Source: Nocardia fluminea (GTDB taxonomy: Bacteria; Actinomycetota; Actinomycetes; Mycobacteriales; Mycobacteriaceae). Taken from it: DNA of 64,000 bases. The notes beneath the pieces were generated by a model. The model saw nothing but the letters and a program-made list of their open reading frames with translations. It was not told where the DNA came from and searched no databases. The stretch's first letter is position 1. The number at the start of each line of letters is the position of its first letter. Both the position numbers and the translations under genes were made by a program. The stretch covers positions 4,464,001-4,528,000 of the forward strand of contig NZ_PJMW01000002.1 in assembly GCF_002846365.1 (NCBI RefSeq), in the 5' to 3' direction. This document shows, one piece after another, positions 1 to 8,767 of this stretch.

Positions 1-254
1 ATTTTTGTAACCGCCGATAAGGCGTTCGCGGCTATTGTTCAACGGGTAGTCGACGAGGGTGTGATTGACATAGCCACGCCAGTATTGGTTTCGGCCGACA
101 CGTGCGTGTCAAGCCTTGAGAGGCTTCTTTCGTCGTAGATTCCTTCAGCACCTGTCGGTCCGGATAGCGACAAATGATCGGGCCCCAGTCCTCAATCGGG
201 TCAATGGCCCGCCATGTCAACGGCCTCACATTGGGCTCATGATTACGAGGATGA
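1..254. other. Left edge, no supportable gene
   Basis: No reading frame here has convincing coding character. On the minus strand a short open stretch covers about positions 1-107 and continues off the left edge. It has no start codon and a stop at about 108-110, so it could be the tail of a broken gene, but I do not recognise it. Base composition is lower in GC than the rest of the window, as in the neighbouring gene. Confidence 0.3.
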
Positions 255-1376
255 TTACGAAGGAGAATCATGAAAATATTGAGCTGACTTCAAACGTGAA
301 ATGATCGTTTGCGACGCTTTGTCCGATGGAATTCTTCTCAAATAGCGTTGGAGCACAGCGATTTCGGAATCGATGTTGTTCAGCTTTCGGTAAACAATGG
401 CGGCTTGTTCGGTTATCCATGCGGTCGGCGGAGTTTCGATAATTGCTGAGGAGGCATCCTCGGCGTCCAACATGCGTTCGAGTAGTTGTATGGCGGCCCT
501 GTTCTTCCCCGCACGCTTGAGCGCCCGTACCTTTTCGAACCATTGCCGGACGTCTTTGCCATCGACGAGCCCAGCGGACCAAGCTCGTTGGGCTTGTTCG
601 CGTTCGGCACGCTCAACAGCATCGCGCTCGTCTGGCCAGAGAAATGTTTCGCGCCCGCGTTGCACGGCATCTTCGCCATGTGGATCGGCGACGGTGATAT
701 TCACGAGGATGTGGCCGCTACTTATCCGGCGGATCTTGCCGTACCCATGGAGCTGGCCGTCGGCGACGCGTCGGACCGCACGCTCGCAATAGTCCGAGTA
801 GCCCGCGTATGCTGTCGCAACGTGGAGTCCGGACATATAGACATCAATCGCATGCCCGCCTTCGCATAATTGGACTCGGCATTCGGTGATTAGCTGACCA
901 GCGTTCTGTAGCACAAATTTTCGCTGGGACTGGAACTCTTCACCCCATGAGGTCCGAGACCAGTCAATTTCGAAAAACTTCGAACCACGAAGGTGTGTCG
1001 GCAGCGCCAGCCAATTCCATAGGTTGCTCGGCCATGTACCTCTTATTTCAAGGCGTCGTTCCCGCGCTGTGTCCCAATGCACTCTCGCCCTCATTTTGAC
1101 GTTAAGTCCAATCGAATTGGCCTGAACGATCACGGAATGTATCTCGTCGGCCATTTCGTCGGCGAGGTATCCGACGCGGTGACCATACAGGATCAGAGCT
1201 ACCGGCGTCGTTTCATGCTCGTTGTCGGGTTCAGGAACGGCTTCTACGCCGAAAATGACGTCTCGAGGCACCTTGTCGAGCACGCCCTGCTCGACAAGGT
1301 CGAGATGGGTGTGCGCCTCGGGCGAGATTGAGCCGTCCAGCCACAAATCTTGCACATAACTAGTATGCGCCTCCAC
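255..1376 (-). CDS. HIRAN-like domain protein with C-terminal TPR-like helices
   Basis: The 373-aa product starts at a GTG. Residues about 40-110 resemble a HIRAN domain: a hydrophobic strand followed by GHRVGYLADEMADEI (65-79). A second, weaker segment of similar type lies around residues 180-250. The C-terminal third (about 285-370) is helical with a TPR-like spacing of Ala and Leu, including ALKRAGKNRAAIQLLERML. HIRAN domains bind DNA ends or stalled-fork structures in helicases and also occur alone in bacterial proteins of unknown role. There are no catalytic motifs and no membrane segments. The gene is clearly poorer in GC than the typical genes further right and lies next to a transposase remnant and a SIR2-STAND gene, which suggests acquisition by transfer. 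The family call is moderate and the role unknown. Confidence 0.55.
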   Translation of the reverse strand: MEAHTSYVQDLWLDGSISPEAHTHLDLVEQGVLDKVPRDVIFGVEAVPEPDNEHETTPVALILYGHRVGYLADEMADEIHSVIVQANSIGLNVKMRARVHWDTARERRLEIRGTWPSNLWNWLALPTHLRGSKFFEIDWSRTSWGEEFQSQRKFVLQNAGQLITECRVQLCEGGHAIDVYMSGLHVATAYAGYSDYCERAVRRVADGQLHGYGKIRRISSGHILVNITVADPHGEDAVQRGRETFLWPDERDAVERAEREQAQRAWSAGLVDGKDVRQWFEKVRALKRAGKNRAAIQLLERMLDAEDASSAIIETPPTAWITEQAAIVYRKLNNIDSEIAVLQRYLRRIPSDKASQTIISRLKSAQYFHDSPS

Positions 1377-1399
1377 CTGCGAATGACGCTGCCACCTCG

Positions 1400-1738
1400 T
1401 CGATTGCCCGCCTGCTGTCGGTCTACATCAGGGTCTGCAGGCCGCCGCGACAGCCGAAGCCCTCGGCCCGTTACGGCTGTCGTTCATCCGTTCCCTGCGC
1501 GTCGTCCGGCGATCGATCACCGGACAGGCGGGTTTTTCCCCCTGACCAGCTGACCACCGCACGGTCCGCAGCGGTCGCCGAGATCGCCGAACGCCCGAAC
1601 CCGACTCGGCGGCAACGTAGTTACCCTCGGGTCACCAAACGCGCCGGCCGGCACATGTCCCCTCGAAAAACCGTGCAGCACCGCAACATCAACCACGACA
1701 GCCCGCCACGCATCCAGCTACACCAGGCCGTCAGTTAA
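1400..1738 (+). pseudogene. Degenerate IS4-type transposase, C-terminal remnant
   Basis: Conceptual translation gives ALGPLRLSFIRSLRVVRRSI followed by a stop near 1542. A shifted frame then reads AEIAERPNPTRRQRSYPRVT followed by KRAGRH and later DSPPRIQLHQ, ending at TAA 1736-1738. This matches the characteristic end of actinobacterial IS4-family transposases (SFTRALRxVRR, then PRVVKRARH and a GPPTIRL-like ending). No DDE residues remain, the N-terminal two thirds are missing, and at least one frameshift or stop breaks the rest. It is an old insertion scar between the HIRAN-like gene and the SIR2 gene. Confidence 0.65.
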
Positions 1739-1916
1739 CGGCGTTGGCATCGAACCCGGGACGGCTCAGTCCAGGTCGGGGCGGGCGTAGTAGGCCTTGG
1801 GACCAAGTCCGCTGAGCAGATCCTGACCAAGGCCGACCACCGAAGAACTTCAAATACAGCCCACTAGCGCAAGCGAATCCCTCACGCTTTAGTGTCCGCG
1901 GGACTACCATCGCCTC

Positions 1917-4103
1917 ATGGTGGATCAACGCACAAGCATGCGGATTCGTTCAGCTCTGCTAAGTGGGCGAGCAGTTCTTGTAACAGGCGCTGGATTTTCA
2001 AAAGGTGCGATGGACATAAATGGCGACGAACTTCCTTTAGGTCGCGAACTTGCTGAGCAAATTTGGCCGATTGCGTTTGGCACCGACCCATTCGAAGACT
2101 CATCTAGCCTCGGTGAAGTATTTCGCCTTGCCAACAGAAAAGCAGGCGGATTGCTAAAGCAGCACTTGGACTTGGTTTTCACCGTGGACCGAAACAAATT
2201 GCCGGACAGATACACTGAATGGTTGCAATTACCATGGCATCGCATCTACACCCTAAATATTGATGATCTAGACGTCGCGATATCTGAGACAAGGCCGACT
2301 TTTCGCCCGCTCAAAATATTCTCAGCGGCGACCTCAACGCCAGGCCAAGTAAATCAAGGCCAGCTGGCCGTAGTTCACCTGAACGGTCGTCTCCCAGACT
2401 TTCCGGAACTCACATTTGACCCTCCCGCTTACGGCGAACGAACCAGCCGACAGGATGCCTGGTACCAAGAATTCGTTTCGGATATCGTGACTCGACCGAC
2501 AGTTTTTGTGGGCACAGTTCTGGAGGAGCCTCCATTCTGGCATTACCTCACCCAAAGGGGAGTGAAAGGTTCAGTTAGCGAAACTCGACCTAAGTCATGG
2601 CTTGTCTCCAAAAGACTTCCAGCGGCAAGAAAAGCGCTTTTGGCCGAATACAATATCGACCTCGTTGAAGCATATGAATCGGACTTCTATGACGATATAA
2701 TTGCGCCTCACTTGCCAGAGCTAAACGCAGCGGCCAAAGGCCTCGCCGAAGTATCAATTTCAGAATCTGAAGATTACATCCTTGACGTCGCTGGTGAAGT
2801 GAGCAACGCATCTGGTGGAGACGCAGACTTCCTATTAGGACGCGAGCCGATCTGGGGTGATGTCACGCGCGGTTATGCAGCGGAATTCGATTGGGATCGG
2901 GAGCTTATCGAGAACCTTCGTAACGCGAGCGAAGGGTCATGGATCGTCCATGGCGATCCCGGCTCTGGAAAAACTACCTCGTTGATGAGGATCGCCGCTG
3001 TACTCGCCGCAGATGGAAATCGCGTCTGCTGGGTTACCCGAAATACGGCGAAGCCCCCTATCCAAATGGCGAACGATGTTGCCAAGAAGAATCCGGACTA
3101 TGTTTTTATCGACAATATTGAGCGATTTAGCGATTCCGCAGTCGCTATCATTAATCATCTCACACGGTTACTCGACAGCTCAGTTATTGTCGCTGGCATA
3201 AGAACTCGCCGTATGCACGGACTCAGCCTATCAACTGCATTGCCGAGTGCCGCGTACGTAAGAACTCCAGATCTTTCAGACCCTGATGCGATAGCTCTAG
3301 TCAAGCAACTTGATGCCGGCAACCGGCTCGGAGCTTTGCAAACGATGAATGCCGTGGATCGCGTGAAAGCTATAACGCACCGCGCGGGGCGACAACTGCT
3401 GGTGGCGCTGATTGAAGCCACTTCCGGTCGGGAATTCCATAATAAAATCGCTGATGAGTGCTCTAGCCTCGATGGACTAGAACTTGCCGCTTATGGGGTT
3501 GTCTGCTGCGCGCAGGCTGCCGACAACCAGTATCTAACGCGGGATGACATTTTACTCGCTATCAATGAGGCGAACAACCCCGGCATTGCAGCGATCTCTC
3601 GGTTAGTTAGCGGCCGTACGATCGTGGATGTCAATGGCCAACTGCGCGCCCGCCACTATGTGATTGCTGAATCGTCAGTCAAGTACTTTCGAGATGAGGG
3701 CTCTCTTCGCTTGTGGATGGAGCATCTCATCTTCCTCTTCGCCCTTCGTTATGATCCTAATCATATGACTCGTGGTCGCTATGGGCGACTCCTGATTCGC
3801 TTCCTCAACCATGACTTCCTACGCGAGAATCTGGGAGATAGCTCATCAGTGCAGACCCTTTACGGATCTTTGGAAAACGTCCTAAAGCACGAGTTTCATT
3901 ACTGGCTCCAACGTGGCAGCTTTGAGATTAATGTCGGCGATTTGGCTAAGGCAGAGACCTTTTTGCGACAAGCTGAGGCAATGCAAGACGATGACTTTAA
4001 ATTTGAAACCGCATGGGGCTATCTTCGTCTCAAGCAAGCGCTATGCGACCCCCACCAAGGCTGGTTCAGTTCCACTCGCCGAGGAGGGAATAGGTCTCCT
4101 TGA
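1917..4103 (+). CDS. SIR2-STAND NTPase, probable anti-phage effector (C-terminus frameshifted)
   Basis: As read, the product is 728 aa. An N-terminal SIR2 domain (about 10-265) shows the NAD-binding GAGFSKG (24-30), TLNIDDLD (112-119) and HLNG (154-157). A STAND-type P-loop NTPase follows, with GDPGSGKTT (346-354) and Walker B YVFIDNIE (395-402). The C-terminal part is helical and TPR-like (from about 640). SIR2-STAND proteins are known anti-phage sensors: the ATPase/TPR part recognises a phage component and the SIR2 part degrades NAD+. Here NADase activity is inferred from the motifs. The frame ends in a non-homologous tail after the TPR-like residues ALCDP; the natural continuation lies one frame away, to 4332 (see the tail entry). 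GC content is low and no clear ribosome-binding site precedes the ATG. Confidence 0.8.
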   Translation: MVDQRTSMRIRSALLSGRAVLVTGAGFSKGAMDINGDELPLGRELAEQIWPIAFGTDPFEDSSSLGEVFRLANRKAGGLLKQHLDLVFTVDRNKLPDRYTEWLQLPWHRIYTLNIDDLDVAISETRPTFRPLKIFSAATSTPGQVNQGQLAVVHLNGRLPDFPELTFDPPAYGERTSRQDAWYQEFVSDIVTRPTVFVGTVLEEPPFWHYLTQRGVKGSVSETRPKSWLVSKRLPAARKALLAEYNIDLVEAYESDFYDDIIAPHLPELNAAAKGLAEVSISESEDYILDVAGEVSNASGGDADFLLGREPIWGDVTRGYAAEFDWDRELIENLRNASEGSWIVHGDPGSGKTTSLMRIAAVLAADGNRVCWVTRNTAKPPIQMANDVAKKNPDYVFIDNIERFSDSAVAIINHLTRLLDSSVIVAGIRTRRMHGLSLSTALPSAAYVRTPDLSDPDAIALVKQLDAGNRLGALQTMNAVDRVKAITHRAGRQLLVALIEATSGREFHNKIADECSSLDGLELAAYGVVCCAQAADNQYLTRDDILLAINEANNPGIAAISRLVSGRTIVDVNGQLRARHYVIAESSVKYFRDEGSLRLWMEHLIFLFALRYDPNHMTRGRYGRLLIRFLNHDFLRENLGDSSSVQTLYGSLENVLKHEFHYWLQRGSFEINVGDLAKAETFLRQAEAMQDDDFKFETAWGYLRLKQALCDPHQGWFSSTRRGGNRSP

Positions 4104-4332
4104 GTCGGTAATATCTCGCGTTCCTGACCGCGCACCTCACACATTCCATATTTACTTGACCCATGGAATTCGCTGGCTCGAGCAGGCAAATCTCGGACCG
4201 CAGGAGCGTAGGCGGCTACGCGACAGTATTCAACGTTTCGCAACTCGCGCCGAGCTGACACATAAGACAAACTCCCGCATCCAGACAGCAGTGGCCGAAA
4301 CGCGACGAAAACTTCTCCTAATCCCTTCTTGA
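4047..4332 (+). pseudogene. Out-of-frame C-terminal tail of the SIR2-STAND gene
   Basis: At the five-C run near 4049-4053 the coding sense moves by one frame. Removing one C joins the upstream LKQALCD to PTKAGSVPLAEEGIGLLESV, which continues as helical TPR-like sequence to IPS and a TGA ending at 4332. The restored protein would be about 804 aa. Both halves have the same low-GC codon style, so this is one gene broken by a single-base expansion, or by a sequencing error in the homopolymer. Confidence 0.7.
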
Positions 4333-4500
4333 CGCCCCACACGAAGTTCATCCTGTTGCGGTGTGTGTCCATCTCCGCCTCTCCTTGGTAAGTCGCTGGT
4401 GGTGGCCGGCTTTGTCGGTGGTTGTCAGTCTGGTCTTCGGTCATGCTCCGTGGTTCGGTTCGTGAGTACGAGTTGTTCATCGTGCGGGCGTCATTCGGTG

Positions 4501-4719
4501 TCAATCATCATGACGATGTAGTGCGTCGGGTTTGTGCACCGCAACGCTGCCGTTCTTGTCGCTACGCACCTTGTACTGCGGATCGTCTGGGGATGCCCGG
4601 ACCGTGCGGCCGCCGGCTTCGGTATCGGAGGTGATCTTCTCTTCTACCGTGCCGGTGACTGTGCTGCCGTGGCTGTTCCATTCGACCTTGTCGCCCTTGC
4701 GGAAGCTCCGTTCGGTCAT
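4501..4719 (-). CDS. DUF2945 (hypervirulence-associated, Tudor-like) small protein
   Basis: The 72-aa product begins MTERSFRKGDKVEWNSHGS and contains the family pattern: SHGSTVTGTVEEKITSDTEA, then VRASPDDPQYKVRSDKNGS and a VHKPDAL ending. DUF2945 proteins are small single-domain beta-barrels common in soil actinobacteria and fungi; their function is not established. The ATG at 4719 is chosen because the family motif starts immediately after it. It overlaps the TGA of a truncated upstream reading frame (ATGA), so translation is probably coupled to that frame. Confidence 0.8.
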   Translation of the reverse strand: MTERSFRKGDKVEWNSHGSTVTGTVEEKITSDTEAGGRTVRASPDDPQYKVRSDKNGSVAVHKPDALHRHDD

Positions 4720-4844
4720 CGCCTCGGCCGCCGATCTGATCGTGTGTGCACGGCTAGGGCCGCGGACGTTTCGAACTGGGTCCATCGGTTGTAGGCGGTG
4801 CTCACCGGCACATCCACGTCGACGGCTTCGATGACGGTCGTCAT
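4716..4844 (-). pseudogene. Truncated SRPBCC/cyclase N-terminus acting as an upstream ORF
   Basis: A strong Shine-Dalgarno (GAGGAGG) precedes ATG 4844. The 42-codon frame reads MTTVIEAVDVDVPVSTAYNR followed by WTQFET, which is the typical start of actinobacterial SRPBCC (polyketide cyclase/dehydrase-like) proteins. It then loses similarity and stops at TGA 4716-4718, overlapping the start of the DUF2945 gene. An internal deletion has apparently removed the rest of the SRPBCC gene and placed its translation signals in front of DUF2945. Confidence 0.6.
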
Positions 4845-5394
4845 ACTGACCTCCTCGCGCGGCAGTTTGTTCACTCAGACAGCCGAGTGCCCCGCCGCCG
4901 CGAATTCAATCTTGAATGATGCAAATTCGCTTCAACTGTCGGATTCGCGCGCGGATCGTCGGATAGTGGGCGCACTGGCCCACGGTGGTGATCACCGACC
5001 GGCGCTCGCGGCAATGTCGGACAAGCTGCGCGGGATCCGGACGTGGAGCCTGTTGAGGCCCGCCGGCTGGAAGTACGTCCTCGGAGGAGTCCTCGGTGCG
5101 CTCGGTGGTCGAGGCAGTGCCCGCTCCGGCGGGCGAGGCGGCAAGGGCGATCCTCGCCGCTGTAATCAGCGCTTGCGGATTTATTGCGAGATCGAACGCA
5201 GGCGAGGTGAACGGTCGTCTATCGCGCCGAAGAGGCTGGACATAGTCCCAGTTTGGACACAGTGCGGTCGCGCCATGCCGGTGGAACGGAGGTGGGTTTG
5301 CTGAGTGTGTGCTGTATGTATCCTTTGCGCGTCCTGGTCGACGGAGACGAGCGGGTATCCGTTCGTCTCATGAGGGTCGGAGGTTTTCGCACAC
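4845..5394. other. Intergenic stretch of 550 bases
   Basis: No frame gives a recognisable protein. The segment includes a 10-bp palindrome GGTGATCACC near 4985-4998 and GC-rich low-complexity sequence around 5090-5160. It separates the minus-strand DUF2945 unit from the plus-strand ThiF gene and so must contain both promoters. A GGAGG-like element lies about ten bases before the ThiF ATG. Confidence 0.4.
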
Positions 5395-6573
5395 ATGGTT
5401 CGGCACAGCTCGATTTCGCGTCCGGTGGGTCTCACGCCCGACGCTGCAACATCGCATTTCCGTCCCGTGCTGCTCGACGCGTCGAGCCCGGAAGGACTGC
5501 GTGACCTCGAAACGCTGGCAGCGTCGAGTTCGGTCGGCGCCGTGCACGACATGATCGAAGAACAGCTCGACGAACTGATCCGCTGCGAGGACCCCGCGGT
5601 CGCGCATTCGACGGGCTCGCTGGCAGCGGCCCGGCGTCGGATCTGTGGCACGACGCCGCTGTGGCGGTGGGGAACGTGGGTGTTCTATCCGTGGAGCGGC
5701 CGGTTGGTGCATGTGCTGGCGCGCGAGGCTTTCCAGCGGGTGCGGACCGATCGGAATCGCAACAAGATCGACCGGGCGCAGCAGCGAGAACTGCGCGGGC
5801 GACGCATCGGGGTGGTCGGGCTGTCGGTGGGCAACAGTGCGGCTGTGACGCTGGCGATGGAAGGGGTGGGCGGCTCGTTCCGGTTGGCAGACTTCGACAC
5901 TCTCGGGCTGTCGAATTTGAACCGGCTGCGGGCAGGGACGGGTGATCTCGGGGTTTCCAAGGCGGTGCTGGCGGCGCGCCAGATGTTCGAGATCGATCCC
6001 TATCTCGATATCGAGGTGTTCACGGCCGGTTTGACCGAGGAATCGATCGGGCCGTTTTTCGACGGTGTGGGCGGCGACGAGCCGCTGGATCTGCTGGTGG
6101 AGGAATGTGACACAGTGTGGGCGAAAGTCGCTGCCCGTGAGTACGCGCGGCATCGGGGGATCCCGGTGCTGATGGACGCCAACGATCGCGGTCTGCTCGA
6201 CGTGGAGCGCTTCGATCTCGAACCCCGTCGCCCGCTGTTCCACGGCCGCACCGGCGATTCGACCTCGTCCGATGTCGCGAGGATGGACCGGAGCGAGCTG
6301 CTGTCCTTTCTGCTGGCAATGGTCGATGGTCCGCGGCTGAGTCCGGCGATGCGTGACGCTGTCGGTGAGATCGGTCGGACCCTGTCCAGCTGGCCGCAAC
6401 TGGCCTCCGGGGTGATGCTCGGCGGCGCTCTGGTGGCGGACACGGCGCGCCGGATCCTGCTCGGCGAGCTGATTCCGTCGGGGCGAAGCTACATCGACCT
6501 CGACGAACTCATACCCGCGACAGATTCACAGATCGTTCCGGAATTCGTGCGGGCGCTGGAGGAGGTGCGTTGA
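5395..6573 (+). CDS. ThiF-family adenylyltransferase (Rv1355c-like N-terminal half)
   Basis: The 392-aa product has a ThiF/E1-like Rossmann domain with the nucleotide-binding GVVGLSVGNS (139-148), the following ADFDTL acidic strand, and SNLNRLR (173-179). ThiF-like enzymes adenylate a C-terminal carboxylate of a carrier protein or an equivalent acid. The sequence resembles the mycobacterial Rv1355c type, in which the ThiF part is fused to a nitroreductase-like half; here the protein stops after the ThiF part. Zinc-binding CxxC pairs of classical ThiF/MoeB are absent. The gene overlaps the following acetyltransferase by four bases, suggesting one operon and a shared, unknown substrate pathway. 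Confidence 0.75.
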   Translation: MVRHSSISRPVGLTPDAATSHFRPVLLDASSPEGLRDLETLAASSSVGAVHDMIEEQLDELIRCEDPAVAHSTGSLAAARRRICGTTPLWRWGTWVFYPWSGRLVHVLAREAFQRVRTDRNRNKIDRAQQRELRGRRIGVVGLSVGNSAAVTLAMEGVGGSFRLADFDTLGLSNLNRLRAGTGDLGVSKAVLAARQMFEIDPYLDIEVFTAGLTEESIGPFFDGVGGDEPLDLLVEECDTVWAKVAAREYARHRGIPVLMDANDRGLLDVERFDLEPRRPLFHGRTGDSTSSDVARMDRSELLSFLLAMVDGPRLSPAMRDAVGEIGRTLSSWPQLASGVMLGGALVADTARRILLGELIPSGRSYIDLDELIPATDSQIVPEFVRALEEVR

Positions 6574-7202
6574 CGATCGACCTGCGCAACGTGGAACTGG
6601 TCGGCGCGCGGCTGCGGTTGCGGGACCTGCGTGCCGGTGATCTGGGCGTCTACCAGCGGATCTTCACCGACCCGAACCTGACCCGGTATATGGGCACCGA
6701 CAGTCTGGGGGTCCGGGCGGCCGCGGCGTCGTTCGACGCGGCCCTGCACGCTCGCGGCGACAGTCCGCGACGCAAGTACACCCTGGCGATCACCGCACCG
6801 GGTGCGGACACCATGGTCGGCACCATCAGCCTGCTGGTGGAGGATTACGGCAGCAACGCGATGATCGGCGGGCTGGTGGTGGTTCCGGAGGGGGCGCTGC
6901 GGGCGGGCGGTATCGAGGCGGGGCGGCTCTTGGCGGCATTCGCTTTCGGGCCGCTCGGGATCCACCGGGTCTGGGCGGGACACCGGCACGATCATCCGGT
7001 GATGGACACCGTGATGGCGGGAGTGGGCTTGACGCCGGAGGCGCGACTGCGGCAGCTGTACCGAACCCAGGGGCGCTGGCGTGATGTGTGCACCTATGCG
7101 GCTCTGCGACCGGAATGGGCTGCGGCGGCGACACCTGTCGAACGTCGGATCCTGGCGTTACGGCCTTCCACGGCAAGGGAACACGCCACCGCGAGTCGGT
7201 GA
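6570..7202 (+). CDS. GNAT-family N-acetyltransferase
   Basis: The 210-aa product starts at TTG 6570, with GGAGG about three bases upstream, and overlaps the ThiF stop. It follows the RimJ-like pattern: an N-terminal LVGARLRLRDLRAGDLGVYQ strand-helix, central strands TLAIT...MVGTISLLVEDYG, and an acetyl-CoA-binding segment around RAGGIEAGRLLAAFAFGPLG followed by HRVWAGH. It presumably transfers acetyl from acetyl-CoA to a protein or small-molecule amine; the substrate is unknown. Coupling to ThiF suggests a joint pathway. Confidence 0.75.
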   Translation: MTIDLRNVELVGARLRLRDLRAGDLGVYQRIFTDPNLTRYMGTDSLGVRAAAASFDAALHARGDSPRRKYTLAITAPGADTMVGTISLLVEDYGSNAMIGGLVVVPEGALRAGGIEAGRLLAAFAFGPLGIHRVWAGHRHDHPVMDTVMAGVGLTPEARLRQLYRTQGRWRDVCTYAALRPEWAAAATPVERRILALRPSTAREHATASR

Positions 7203-7320
7203 GATTCGATGAGCAACCCTGTCGAATCGGGCACCGGGTCCGCTACTGCGCGATAGCATCGCCGACTACAGGCCGTGCAATCACCTTCGCCTGAAGTGCC
7301 ACCACCCGAAACGCGCAGCG

Positions 7321-7350
7321 GCCGGCGGCGGACGAGACTCCGCCGCCGGC
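7321..7350. terminator. Perfect 12-bp inverted repeat between GNAT and AraC genes
   Basis: The arms GCCGGCGGCGGA (7321-7332) and TCCGCCGCCGGC (7339-7350) are exact complements around a 6-base loop. No T run follows, which is common for actinobacterial terminators. It sits 119 bases after the GNAT stop and 24 bases before the AraC-family ATG. It could therefore end the upstream operon or lie in the 5' leader of the regulator. Confidence 0.55.
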
Positions 7351-7374
7351 GAGAATCCGAAGTAGAGATCACAA

Positions 7375-8349
7375 ATGGCAGTGCTGATCGACTCCGACTA
7401 CTTCACGCCGGCGGACCGGCGGGAGGCCGTCACCGCAATTCTGCAGGAAGCCGATATCGGGGCGAACCTGCAGATGTGGGATTCGCCGGCCGAGGTGGTC
7501 AGCAGGCACCAGGCCTGGATGCTGGGCCCGATCGCGCTCACGCGCTCGGAGGTATCCGGTCACCAGGTCTGCCGAACCAGCCGGCACGAGCGCGCCACGC
7601 CGAGCGACACTTTGACGGTGACCGTGCAGAACGGTCAGGTCCGCAGGCACGAGCAGTTCGGTGCGCAAACGCTGATCGAACCCGGTGCCTGCGAAGTGAT
7701 CGACCTGGCCACCGCGTTCGCCTCCGGCTGGCACGGTCTCGGCGGAACGCTGTGCCTGCAGCTGTCCAGGGAGCGCCTCGGCATTTCCGCGGAGACGGTC
7801 GTCGCGGCGCACGGTCGGCTGGCGGCCTCGCCGCTGTATCCGATGGTCACGGCTCAGATCCAGCATCTGGTCCGGATCGCCGACCAGCTCGAAGCCGATC
7901 CGGCCGCCGCCTCGGTGGGTGAGTCGTGCCTGGAAATGGTTCGGGCGCTGCTCATCTCGGCAGCCGGCCGCGGGCCGGGTGACGGCGCCGCCATCCCGGA
8001 GCAACTGCTGATCGAGCAGATCCTCGGGTATGTGCGGACACACCTGGTTGATTCGGATCTGAAGATCCCCGATATCGCCGCCGCCAACAACGTCTCCGTG
8101 CGGCACCTGTACAAGGTGTGCGCGCAGTCGGGTATCAGCCTCGAGCAGTGGATCATCGAACAACGCCTGGTCCGGGCCCGCGACATGCTGATCGACAGAG
8201 GCTACGCGCATCGGTCCATCGCGTCGGTGGCCGGTGCCGTGGGTTTCCGCGACGCCGCCCATTTCGCCCGGCGATTCCGCGAGGCATTCGGCATGACGCC
8301 ACGTGACTGGCGCCGCGGCGCAGCCGATCCGGGCAACCCACCGAAGTAA
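7375..8349 (+). CDS. AraC-family transcriptional regulator
   Basis: The 324-aa protein has an N-terminal AraC-binding-like (cupin-type) region (about 30-190) and a C-terminal double helix-turn-helix (about 225-315). The first HTH includes DIAAANNVSVRHLYKVCAQS; the second includes SIASVAGAVGFRDAAHFARR and the family signature FREAFGMTPRDWRR. It resembles regulators of the AraC_binding_2/HTH_18 type that sense small organic molecules. The target and inducer cannot be read here. The gene stands alone, with a strong hairpin just upstream of its start. Confidence 0.85.
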   Translation: MAVLIDSDYFTPADRREAVTAILQEADIGANLQMWDSPAEVVSRHQAWMLGPIALTRSEVSGHQVCRTSRHERATPSDTLTVTVQNGQVRRHEQFGAQTLIEPGACEVIDLATAFASGWHGLGGTLCLQLSRERLGISAETVVAAHGRLAASPLYPMVTAQIQHLVRIADQLEADPAAASVGESCLEMVRALLISAAGRGPGDGAAIPEQLLIEQILGYVRTHLVDSDLKIPDIAAANNVSVRHLYKVCAQSGISLEQWIIEQRLVRARDMLIDRGYAHRSIASVAGAVGFRDAAHFARRFREAFGMTPRDWRRGAADPGNPPK

Positions 8350-8547
8350 CCGAGGTCCCGCGCGCGGATGCACGCACGTTTGTGCGTGCACAGTCAGTGG
8401 CCGTGCAGTCACAGCCTCCTTCGCGGGCCGATTCGCCGATATCTTTCGAATGTGGCTGCGCGAGACCGCTTCAGGAGTACGAGGGTCGCCGACGGGCACC
8501 CGCGTCGATGCGGTCCGCGCCGAGGGCATCGAGAGAAAGGGGAGACC

Positions 8548-8760
8548 ATGTCGACGATCGGCAAAGCGATTCGAGCGGCAAGGATGGCCTCCGGATTCAC
8601 CCAGGCGGAGTTGGCCGACTGGATCGGAATCGCGGACGGAAACCAGATCAGCCGGTGGGAACGAGATGTGGTGACACCCAGCGCCGACAATGTCGGCGAG
8701 TTGTCGAGAGTTCTGGGGGTGCGGCTCGACAACTCGGTCGGCAATGCTGTGTCGTGCTGA
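8548..8760 (+). CDS. Small XRE-family helix-turn-helix protein
   Basis: The 70-aa product starts at ATG 8548, seven bases after AAGGGGAG. It is a single lambda-repressor-like HTH: IGKAIRAARMASGFTQAELA, then GNQISRWERDVVTPSADNVG. There is no effector domain, so it is either a minimal repressor or a DNA-binding partner. It is followed by an exceptionally strong palindromic terminator. Confidence 0.8.
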   Translation: MSTIGKAIRAARMASGFTQAELADWIGIADGNQISRWERDVVTPSADNVGELSRVLGVRLDNSVGNAVSC

Positions 8761-8767
8761 TCTGACT

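Noticed and set aside
1350..1553. 67-codon plus-strand frame over the HIRAN-like gene start
   Set aside because: It lies in a different frame from the recognisable IS4 transposase remnant and has no homologous features.
4990..5304. Possible small gene in the 550-base gap
   Set aside because: The frame is Arg/Gly-rich with no ribosome site or recognisable domain, and its composition is that of non-coding GC-rich sequence.
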